From JBFMFH01 sp964481395 (GTDB taxonomy: Bacteria; Acidobacteriota; Vicinamibacteria; Vicinamibacterales; JAKQTR01): 64,000 nucleotides of DNA. The DNA is taken from NCBI GenBank assembly GCA_964481395.1, contig CAYZYG010000010.1:7356-71355 (forward strand), read 5' to 3'. Numbering within the stretch: the first letter of the stretch is position 1; each line of letters begins with the position of its first letter. A program made the position numbers and the translations under genes. The notes beneath the pieces were generated by a model, which was not told the DNA's origin, ran no database searches, and saw nothing but the letters and a program-made list of their open reading frames with translations. This document shows positions 57,665-64,000 of the stretch, piece by piece.

Positions 57665-59065
57665 TCAGGCCTCGTCGGCCGCTCGTGCCTGTTTCATCCG
57701 GTTCAGCTTGTTGTGGAGCGTCTTCAACCCGATCCCGAGCATCTCGGCCGCACGCGTCTTGTTGTTGCCGGTGTGCTCGAGCGTGAGTTCGATGAGCCGG
57801 CGTTCGGCATCGTCCACCGTCATGCCTGGCTCGAGCCGGCTGCCGTCGGCGCCCGTTGGGGCCCCTCCGGCCAGCGGGGGCAGGTCCGACACTTCGACGA
57901 GCCGCCCCTGGGCCATGATCATGGCGCGCTCGATGACGTTGCGCAGCTCCCGGACGTTGCCCGGCCAGGCGTGACGCTGCAGCGCGCGCATCGCGTCGGG
58001 CGTCAATCCGGCGAGCGACCGGCCGTTCTGGGCGTTGAACTGCCTCACGAATGCATCGACCAGCAGCGGCAGGTCATCCGGGCGCTCCCGGAGCGGTGGC
58101 AGGCGAATCGCCACGACGTTGAGCCGATAGAAGAGGTCCTCCCGAAGCTGGCCGGCCGACACGGCCTCGGCGGGATCCACGTTCGTCGCCGCGATGATGC
58201 GAATGTCGACCGTCAGTTCAAGGCGTCCGCCAAGGCGGCGGAACGATCGCTCCTGCAGCACGCGTAGGAGCTTCACCTGTGTGGCCGGGGTCATCTCGGC
58301 GATCTCGTCCAGGAAGATGGTGCCGCGGTGGGCCAGCTCGAAGCAGCCGGGCCGGCGATCGACCGCTCCGGTGAACGCGCCTTTCTCGTGGCCGAACAGT
58401 TCGCTTTCGAGCAGGGACTCGGGCAGGGGGATCGCGGCGCAGTTGACCGGAATGTAGGGTGCGCCGGCGCGTGGGCTGAGGCGATGGATCGTCTGCGCGA
58501 CCAGCTCTTTGCCCGTACCTGACTCGCCGCTGATGAGGACCGATGCGGCAGTCGGGGCCGTCTGTTCGATGATGTGGTAGACGCCACGCATGGCGGGGCT
58601 TGCCCCGATCATGGCTCCGAAAGAACCGTGCTCCCGCAGCTGCCGCCTGAGGGCAGTGACCTCTCGAATCCTCGCCTGCCGTTCGACCAGCTTCTCGAGC
58701 AGGATGCGCAGACGCCGCACGTCAACCGGCTTGCTGAGGTAGTCGTACGCGCCCTGCTTGATCGCCTCCACCGCCGTGTCGATCGTCCCCTGGGCCGTGA
58801 GGATGACCGTCGTGATGGCGTCGCCTTCCGGCTGGAGCGCTCGCAGGAGGCCGAGCCCATCGAGCTTCGGCATGACGAGGTCGCTGAGCACGATGTCGGG
58901 GCGGAAGGACGAGATCCTCGCGAGCGCCTCCTCCCCATCTTCCGCCGACTCCGTGGCGTACCCCCAGCCCCCGATCAGCTGCTGCAGCCCGATGCGCGAC
59001 GCGGCATCGTCTTCGACGATGAGCACTCGGATTCGGTCGTCGGCGCCGGCGGTCTCGGCAGTCAT
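57665..59065 (-). CDS. NtrC-family sigma-54-dependent response regulator
   Basis: A 466-residue activator. Receiver domain ~12-127 with phospho-acceptor Asp62 (VLSDLVMPKLDG) and the Lys112-Pro switch; AAA+ domain ~150-385 with Walker A GESGTGKE (180-187), the sigma-54-contacting GAFTGA loop (229-234), GTIFLDEIAEM, and R-finger; Fis-type HTH at ~425-462 (NNKTRAAEMLGIGLKTLHNKL). It should activate sigma-54 promoters when phosphorylated by the kinase encoded next. Targets cannot be identified in the window. Confidence 0.94.
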   Translation of the reverse strand: MTAETAGADDRIRVLIVEDDAASRIGLQQLIGGWGYATESAEDGEEALARISSFRPDIVLSDLVMPKLDGLGLLRALQPEGDAITTVILTAQGTIDTAVEAIKQGAYDYLSKPVDVRRLRILLEKLVERQARIREVTALRRQLREHGSFGAMIGASPAMRGVYHIIEQTAPTAASVLISGESGTGKELVAQTIHRLSPRAGAPYIPVNCAAIPLPESLLESELFGHEKGAFTGAVDRRPGCFELAHRGTIFLDEIAEMTPATQVKLLRVLQERSFRRLGGRLELTVDIRIIAATNVDPAEAVSAGQLREDLFYRLNVVAIRLPPLRERPDDLPLLVDAFVRQFNAQNGRSLAGLTPDAMRALQRHAWPGNVRELRNVIERAMIMAQGRLVEVSDLPPLAGGAPTGADGSRLEPGMTVDDAERRLIELTLEHTGNNKTRAAEMLGIGLKTLHNKLNRMKQARAADEA

Positions 59066-59137
59066 CTGCGGCCCTCGGTGGTGGTGTCCCAGGATCGTAC
59101 AACGGGATGGGGCATTCCAGGCCGGTCTGTCCGTCCG

Positions 59138-59821
59138 TCAGCGCTTGACCGCCGTGCGTGACGTTTCCTTGAGGAGTGGTGTTCCCGTCGTCGGATCCTG
59201 CATCACGACGCCGACGACCGCGAACGTGCGGCCGACCGGCGGCAGATCGGTGCTGCGCACGGTCATCGGTGTCGAGGTGCTGTCATCGAGCAAGGTATAG
59301 GTGCCGCGGGTCGTGCCGGGCGGATTCGCGACGGTCCCCTGTACGTCTCCCGTCAGCCGGACGGTGCGGTTCCAGTATCGCGGCGGACTCGCCAGGATGT
59401 CGGTGACCAGCGCACTCACCGCCGGACCGGGCGGCGCAGGCGATATCGGGCCAACCGTCCCCGCGCCGCCTGGTGCCGCAAAGCGGGACACTTCTCGAAG
59501 AAACGCGGCTGGCCAGGCAGGATCCTGAGTGACGACACCCACCACCGTGAAGGTCTTCCCGACGGGCGGAAGGTCGCGGGTGCTCACCATGATCGGCGTC
59601 GTGCTGCTGTCGTCGACGAGCGCGTACGCCCCGCGCGTCGTGCCGGCGGGATTCGCCGACGTGGCCTGCACCTGGCCGACGACGGTGATGGTACGGTTCA
59701 CGAACCTCGCCGGAGAGGCCAGCACATCTGCGACAGGCGTCGGTTGGGCTGTGACCGCGACCGGATGCAGGCCGACGAACGCAAACAGAACCGCGAAGCA
59801 GGCTGAGCGGCGTCCCCTCAT
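59138..59821 (-). CDS. Exported protein with duplicated OB-like domain, function unknown
   Basis: A 227-residue protein: signal peptide ~1-26 (ending AVTAQP), then two ~85-residue repeats (about 28-112 and 135-222) sharing VADVLASP, NRT, NP.GTTRG.Y.L.DDS...P, the TRDLPPVGKTF/STDLPPVGRTF segment and VVGVV.QDP. The repeats are clearly a tandem duplication, and the pattern of short beta strands suggests an OB-fold. No ligand is known. A non-coding region with repeats lies upstream (59822-60080). Confidence 0.65.
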   Translation of the reverse strand: MRGRRSACFAVLFAFVGLHPVAVTAQPTPVADVLASPARFVNRTITVVGQVQATSANPAGTTRGAYALVDDSSTTPIMVSTRDLPPVGKTFTVVGVVTQDPAWPAAFLREVSRFAAPGGAGTVGPISPAPPGPAVSALVTDILASPPRYWNRTVRLTGDVQGTVANPPGTTRGTYTLLDDSTSTPMTVRSTDLPPVGRTFAVVGVVMQDPTTGTPLLKETSRTAVKR

Positions 59822-59879
59822 GAGATCCTCCGGGCGTCGTGGACGACTCTACGCCCGGAGTTGCAGCGCGTCAAACCTG

Positions 59880-60040
59880 GCGAGGCTGCGCCTCTGACCG
59901 CCGAGTGCGTGTCTGGCGGGCTCGGCCCTTCGACGTTGCTCAGGGCAGGCGAGCCCGCCCTACCGTACCCGATGCGGTAGGGCGCGGTCGCCGACCGCGC
60001 CATGTGACTAGGTCGCAGTGTTTCGTTGCCCCGCCTGCGC
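59880..60040. repeat. Two-part intergenic repeat, copy 2, interrupted
   Basis: Part I 59880-59905 and part II from 60008 match copy 1 (6209-6234, 6259 onward). Between them lies the 91-bp palindromic element (59911-60001) instead of copy 1's 24 bp. Confidence 0.75.
59911..60001 (+). repeat. 91-bp palindromic element, copy 2
   Basis: Same length as the element at 7151-7241 (minus), 80 of 91 bases identical by eye. Nested within the two-part repeat, so it probably inserted there. Confidence 0.85.
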
Positions 60041-60080
60041 TGGGGTCGTGGCATACTGGCGTCTGGAGGTTCGAGCGCGC

Positions 60081-61013
60081 ATGCCCCGACGTGCTCGCGA
60101 TGACCGGCATCCGCCTGCGGCACCCGCCCGCGATCTTGCCGACGCCAGGTTCGGCGACGCCTCACGCCGTCTGACCACAGCGATCGACACGGCGCTCGCG
60201 CTGGTCAGCGCCGCCGTCATGGTCGCGTGGTTCGCCGGGCATCCGATCTTCTACTCGGCCGCGTCGCCGGTGACCTCGTGGTTCACCGCGTTCTCGCTGC
60301 TCATCATGGTGCTGGTCCGTCAGGCGCGCCTGCACCTGGACACGTGGCCCATGGCGCTGGGCCTGGCCATGACCGGCCTGGTCCTGGGCGGCAACGTGTC
60401 GTCGATGCTCATCCTCCTGGTGGCTCCGGCCGAGTTGTGGGCGGGCATCCCGGACCTCGTGCTCACGTCGGTGATGACGTCGATCGGTCTGGTCCTCTTC
60501 TGCGCGTACGACTTCGTCGTCACCCTGCGCGAGACGCCGCGATCGGCATTCATCATGGACGACCTGCTCATCCACCTGGCGCTGGTTCCGGGCGGGCTGA
60601 GCCTGCTGGGCCTCATCCTCGGCAATCCGACGTATCTGAGCATTCATGCCGATCCCCGCGTCGGCATCTCGCCGCTCGAAATGGCGATGCTGGGCCTGTA
60701 CGCCACGGCGGCGGTCGTGTCGAATCCAAGACTGTTTCTCTGGCAGTTCCTGGCGGCCGGCTGGGCGAATCGCCTCACCTTTGCCCTGCTCTTCGCGAAC
60801 CAGTTCGCAGCGCCGCTCGTCGTGGCTCTGCTGGTGTCTCAGCCTGGCGCGCGCGGACCCGGCGTCGAGCTCTTCGTCCTGCTCGCGGGCGTCGTCGCGA
60901 CGATGACGTTCCTGCTGCTGCAAGCGCGGATCGCGCGGCGCCGGTGGGCGACGGAGGCTGGTTCATCAGGCGAGCCTGGCGTCGGCCTGCGGCCGGAGTG
61001 GACCGAGCGATAA
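60081..61013 (+). CDS. Multi-pass membrane protein, family not recognised
   Basis: About 310 residues with about eight predicted membrane helices (beginning with AIDTALALVSAAVMVAWFAG and ending in VELFVLLAGVVATMTFLLLQARIARRR) and a basic, polar N-terminus. No catalytic or transport motif was recognised, and it is not a known MASE, DUF or MFS pattern that I can name. The GGAGG at 60065-60069 is 11 bases from ATG 60081, so the start may be slightly off. The next gene is 139 bp downstream. Confidence 0.55.
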   Translation: MPRRARDDRHPPAAPARDLADARFGDASRRLTTAIDTALALVSAAVMVAWFAGHPIFYSAASPVTSWFTAFSLLIMVLVRQARLHLDTWPMALGLAMTGLVLGGNVSSMLILLVAPAELWAGIPDLVLTSVMTSIGLVLFCAYDFVVTLRETPRSAFIMDDLLIHLALVPGGLSLLGLILGNPTYLSIHADPRVGISPLEMAMLGLYATAAVVSNPRLFLWQFLAAGWANRLTFALLFANQFAAPLVVALLVSQPGARGPGVELFVLLAGVVATMTFLLLQARIARRRWATEAGSSGEPGVGLRPEWTER

Positions 61014-61029
61014 TCCTCGTCCAGAATTC

Positions 61030-61057
61030 AGGAGACAGGAGTCAGGAAACAGAATGA
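61030..61057. repeat. Heptamer array, AGGARWC units
   Basis: AGGAGAC, AGGAGTC, AGGAAAC, then degenerate AGAATGA, in the gap after the membrane protein gene. Confidence 0.7.
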
Positions 61058-61151
61058 GACGCGCCGGCCTGGACGGTCCGCCATCCACGGGCCGCGGGTC
61101 GGGGGCGAAGGCCCGTTTCCGGCCTCCCGCGGGCCATCACAGCGAGGACCA

Positions 61152-61829
61152 ATGACGATTGAACCCGAGTTCGTTCCGCACGCGGGCTATGTCGAGTACC
61201 CGCCCGACGAGATGCAGGGGCGCGCCGCGCGCTTCGCCGCCGACGTCAGCCGCCGGCGCACCGTCCGCGAATTCTCGGACCGACCCGTCCCGGCCGGGAT
61301 CATCGAAGATTGCCTGCGCGCGGCCGGCTCGGCTCCGAGCGGCGCGAACCTGCAGCCGTGGCACTTCGTGGTCGTGACCGATCCCTCGGTCAAGCAGCGC
61401 ATCCGCGAGGCCGCGGAAGCCGAAGAGCGGGAGTTCTACCACGGCAAGGCCCCGCAGGAGTGGCTCGACGCGCTGGCGCCGCTCGGCACGGATGAGCACA
61501 AGGCCTTTCTGGAAACCGCGCCCGTGCTCGTCGCGGTGTTCGCGCAGACGTACGGCCAGTTGCCCGACGGACGCAAGGTGAAGCACTACTACGTGTCCGA
61601 ATCCGTGGGCATCGCCACGGGCATCCTCATCACCGCCGTGCACCACGCGGGGCTGGCGAGCCTGACCCACACGCCGAGCCCGATGGGGTTCCTGAACGAG
61701 ATTCTCGATCGTCCGGCGAACGAGCGACCTTTTCTCCTCCTGGTCGTGGGTTACCCAGCTCCGGACGCACGCGTGCCCGCGCACGCGCTCCGGAAGAAGC
61801 CGCTGGACGAGATCGCGACGTTCGTCTGA
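61152..61829 (+). CDS. Iodotyrosine-deiodinase-like nitroreductase-superfamily flavoenzyme
   Basis: A 225-residue FMN enzyme. FMN-phosphate site SRRRTVREF (33-41), SAPSGANLQPWHFVVV and the C-terminal HTPSPMGFLNEILDRPANERPFLLLVVGYP are typical of the family. The substrate-lid triad of iodotyrosine deiodinase is present with exact spacing: Glu92, Tyr96 and Lys117 (EEREFYHGKAPQEW...DEHK), matching human Glu157/Tyr161/Lys182. Later HYY.SESVGIA also matches that subgroup. It should reductively dehalogenate a halotyrosine or related halophenol. GAGGA precedes ATG 61152. Confidence 0.82.
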   Translation: MTIEPEFVPHAGYVEYPPDEMQGRAARFAADVSRRRTVREFSDRPVPAGIIEDCLRAAGSAPSGANLQPWHFVVVTDPSVKQRIREAAEAEEREFYHGKAPQEWLDALAPLGTDEHKAFLETAPVLVAVFAQTYGQLPDGRKVKHYYVSESVGIATGILITAVHHAGLASLTHTPSPMGFLNEILDRPANERPFLLLVVGYPAPDARVPAHALRKKPLDEIATFV

Positions 61830-61846
61830 CTCAGGCGCAGTCGCAC

Positions 61847-62719
61847 CTACGCCAGGTACTTTCCGTACCACTCGAAGATCTTCTTCCACCCCTGCTCCGC
61901 CACCAGCGGGCGGTAGTCCGCCCGATTCGTGGCGAAGATCGAGTGCCCGGCTCCGTCGTACGACACGAGTTCGTATGTCTTGCCGAGCCTCTTGAGCTCG
62001 GCGTCGATCTTGGCAACGTGCTCCGGTGACGGGCGTCGGTCCTCCTTGCCGAAGATCCCGAGCAGCGGGCAGCTCAGGTCCTTGCTGAGGTCGAGCGGAT
62101 CGACGGGCGCCGTGGGCCCCGCGCTCCCGGCCCCCACGCCGCCCGGGTAGCACGGGATGGCGGCGTCGATGCCCTTGAGCGTGCACGCCGCCAGGTACAC
62201 CTGCCGTCCACCGGAGCAGTAGCCGATGATCCCGACTTTGCCGTTCAGCTCCCGCATCGCACGCAGATGCTTGATCGCGCCGTCGATGTCTGCCATCACC
62301 CGGTCGTCGCCCATCCCCCCGGATGCCCGCGCGCTCGCGGAGTTGGCTTCGGGCGTCGCTTTGCCTTCGCGGAAGTGCAGGTTCGGGCAGATGGCCATGT
62401 AGCCGTGCTGGGCGAAGCGGCGCGTGATCTCAATCGTCGGCTCGTCCCACCCTGGCATGTGGTGCACGACGACCACGCCCGGGTACTTGCCCGGCGCGCT
62501 CGGGCGCGCCAGATAGGCATCGATGGTGTCGCCCTGGTGACCGCGCATCTGCATGGTCTCGCCCAGCGTCGCCCGGTAGAAGACGCGGCCAGCGGGCAAG
62601 GGGCCGGCGGGCTGGGGCGGTGGTCCGCCCTGTGGTTGTTGAGCCATCGGCGTCGCTCCCAGGGCGACCACCCCAACGACACCGGTGGCGGTTCCCGTGA
62701 TGAAGTCTCTTCGATTCAT
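61847..62719 (-). CDS. Tat-exported dienelactone-hydrolase-family protein
   Basis: A 290-residue alpha/beta-hydrolase with a Tat-type leader (MNRRDFITGTATGVVG). Catalytic residues: nucleophile Cys in GIIGYCSGGRQ, Asp in IFGKEDRRPS and His in YDGAGHSIFA; the oxyanion region VVVHHMPGWDEP is present. Dienelactone hydrolases cleave cyclic esters, but the Tat-exported members act on unknown periplasmic substrates. GGAGG before ATG 62719 fixes the start, and the start overlaps the radical SAM gene's stop by 4 bp, so it is translationally coupled to it. Confidence 0.85.
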   Translation of the reverse strand: MNRRDFITGTATGVVGVVALGATPMAQQPQGGPPPQPAGPLPAGRVFYRATLGETMQMRGHQGDTIDAYLARPSAPGKYPGVVVVHHMPGWDEPTIEITRRFAQHGYMAICPNLHFREGKATPEANSASARASGGMGDDRVMADIDGAIKHLRAMRELNGKVGIIGYCSGGRQVYLAACTLKGIDAAIPCYPGGVGAGSAGPTAPVDPLDLSKDLSCPLLGIFGKEDRRPSPEHVAKIDAELKRLGKTYELVSYDGAGHSIFATNRADYRPLVAEQGWKKIFEWYGKYLA

Positions 62720-63984
62720 GTTCCTCCTTTCGCGCAGCACGCCTTGAACTTGCGGCCGCTCCCGCAGGGGCAGGGTTCGTTTCGTCCAACCTTGGGAAAC
62801 GCTCGCGTCTGCTCCTCCCGGAGTTGCGCCATCAGCGCGTCCGGCTGCTGACCCGCCCACGCCAGCGCGGCCATCTGCTCCGTGTACGGACGGGCGTGCC
62901 GGAAGAAGCGGCGGTAGCCGGCGCATAGGTAGTTCAGGCCGGGTTCGCCCTCAGGGGTCGAGCACAGACGGTCTTTCGGGCAGCCTCCGTTGCACATCGC
63001 CCGCACGTCGCAGTCGAGGCAGTAGCGGGGCAGCCGTTCCTGCTTGGCCCGGCCGAACGCCTCCTGGACCGGGCTGTCAATCAACTCCGCCAGCGGCACG
63101 TCGCGGATGGAGCCGAGCCGGTGTTCGGGCGTCACGAAATGGTCGCACTGGTAGAAGTCGCCGTTGTGCTCGATGACCGGCACATCCCCGCACGTCGGAC
63201 GGAAGATGCACAGCGAATGGCGCAGGCCGAGCGCCGGGCGGGCGGCTTCTTCGAAGACCTGGACGATGATCCGCCCGATGTCGTGGCGCACCCACTCGTC
63301 GTAGATCGTGCAGAGGACGGTCCCAAAGGTCTCGCCCGGCACCGTGCGCTCGCTCACGCCGCCGGGCGCACCGGGTTGAGGTTCAACCAGCGGAATGAAG
63401 CTGAGGTACTGGGCTCCGAGGTCCTTGAAGAAGTGGTACACCTCGAGCGGGCGCTGCACGTTCAACGCGTGGATCACGCAGAGCAGGTCGACGGGCACCT
63501 TGTGACGCCGCAGCGCACGATAGGCCGACATGACCTGCCGGTGCGATGGCCGTCCGTCCCTGGCGACGCGATACGCGTCGTGCAGCTCGCGCGGGCCGTC
63601 CAGGCTGAGCCCCACGCCGAATCGTTCGGCGGCGAAGAAGCGGCACCAGTCGTCGGTCAGCAGGACGCCGTTGGTCTGGATGCTGTTGCTGATGCGCTTG
63701 CCCGCCGGCCGGTGCGCGCGTTGGATCTCGACGATCCGTTTGAAGTAGTCGAGTCCGAGAATCGTCGGCTCGCCGCCGTGCCACGAGAACAGGACCTCGT
63801 CCCCGGGCGTCGCGACAATCTGCTGGACGATGTAGTGCTCGAGCAGATCGTCGGCCATGCGGAAGGTGCGGCTCTCGGGGTAGAGCCCCTCCTTCTGCAG
63901 GTAGTAGCAGTACTGGCAGTCGAGGTTGCAGACGGCCCCGGCCGGCTTGGCGAACACCTGGAAGTCACGGAGACGCTGGGCCAT
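62716..63984 (-). CDS. Anaerobic sulfatase-maturating-enzyme-like radical SAM protein with SEC-C tail
   Basis: A 422-residue SPASM radical SAM enzyme. The SAM cluster motif CNLDCQYCYYL (Cys19, Cys23, Cys26), the barrel with SWHGGEPTILG and QTNGVLL, and the SPASM auxiliary-cluster Cys residues (CGDVPVIEHNGDFYQCDHF; CLDCDVRAMCNGGCPKDRLC) match enzymes that convert a sulfatase Cys or Ser to formylglycine. The C-terminus adds a SEC-C zinc motif GRNEPCPCGSGRKFKACC. No sulfatase with a CxPSR or CxAxR core was found in the window. It is followed by the coupled dienelactone hydrolase gene; the region beyond 63984 is cut off. Confidence 0.85.
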   Translation of the reverse strand: MAQRLRDFQVFAKPAGAVCNLDCQYCYYLQKEGLYPESRTFRMADDLLEHYIVQQIVATPGDEVLFSWHGGEPTILGLDYFKRIVEIQRAHRPAGKRISNSIQTNGVLLTDDWCRFFAAERFGVGLSLDGPRELHDAYRVARDGRPSHRQVMSAYRALRRHKVPVDLLCVIHALNVQRPLEVYHFFKDLGAQYLSFIPLVEPQPGAPGGVSERTVPGETFGTVLCTIYDEWVRHDIGRIIVQVFEEAARPALGLRHSLCIFRPTCGDVPVIEHNGDFYQCDHFVTPEHRLGSIRDVPLAELIDSPVQEAFGRAKQERLPRYCLDCDVRAMCNGGCPKDRLCSTPEGEPGLNYLCAGYRRFFRHARPYTEQMAALAWAGQQPDALMAQLREEQTRAFPKVGRNEPCPCGSGRKFKACCAKGGT

Positions 63985-64000
63985 GCTCGCCCATAATCTA

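Overview
The window is GC-rich, gene-dense bacterial chromosome. Several lineage markers point to Acidobacteriota, probably a Vicinamibacteria-like group: a PadR regulator overlapping a very large MacB/FtsX permease of the 'acidobacterial duplicated orphan permease' (ADOP) type, a VWA protein of the acidobacterial VWFA-related family, many secreted peptidases (S41, M16, S9), a sortilin/BNR protein, and abundant intergenic repeats. This assignment is inference from gene families. No rRNA, tRNA, CRISPR array, phage or transposase gene was seen.

Layout. 0-6.2 kb: the 3' end of a CBS-domain membrane protease, a geranylgeranyl-reductase-like flavoprotein, an S41 peptidase, and a DUF2975/HTH/membrane-protein operon. 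6.3-12 kb: a DinB-like gene, the PadR-ADOP pair and an AbgT transporter. 12-18 kb: ftsH, a TerB/DUF697-like protein and an M16 peptidase. 18-22.7 kb: a probable nickel locus, with a FecBCD-type ABC transporter diverging from a methyltransferase and nikR across a 27-bp dyad that looks like a NikR operator. 22.8-26 kb: a DCC protein, a LOV-PP2C blue-light phosphatase, a CIA30 protein and an SDR-like protein without the catalytic Tyr. 26.3-30.1 kb: a four-gene corrinoid methyl-transfer operon (MttB-like methyltransferase, MetH-activation-like protein, corrinoid protein, homocysteine methyltransferase).

30.4-40.7 kb: an alkaline-phosphatase-fold membrane protein, a polyprenyl synthase, a sortilin/BNR protein, a family-5 solute-binding protein and an S9 peptidase. 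40.9-46.3 kb: an 11-haem cytochrome c fused to a b-type membrane domain, a Tat-exported Gfo/Idh protein with a DoxX partner, and ApbE. 46.4-50 kb: three minor type IV pilins, one with calcium-loop repeats. 50.4-55.8 kb: a five-S1-domain protein with an apparent leaderless promoter, a beta-barrel, OmpA, VWA and TPR proteins. 55.2-59.1 kb: an NtrB/NtrC-like pair plus a lipoprotein. 59.1-64 kb: a duplicated OB-like protein, a membrane protein, an iodotyrosine-deiodinase-like enzyme, a dienelactone hydrolase and an anaerobic sulfatase-maturase-like radical SAM enzyme.

The two strongest leads for new biology are the corrinoid operon and a repeat family. The operon looks like a methionine synthase split into modules, with the folate module replaced by an MttB-type methyl donor enzyme. 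The repeat is a ~135-bp element at 2046-2179 and 12097-12230 whose inverted arms differ between copies by compensatory base-pair changes; one copy supplies the C-terminal codons and stop of ftsH. Heptamer arrays, a 91-bp palindromic element and REP-like palindromes (one inside a coding sequence) recur in the intergenic DNA.
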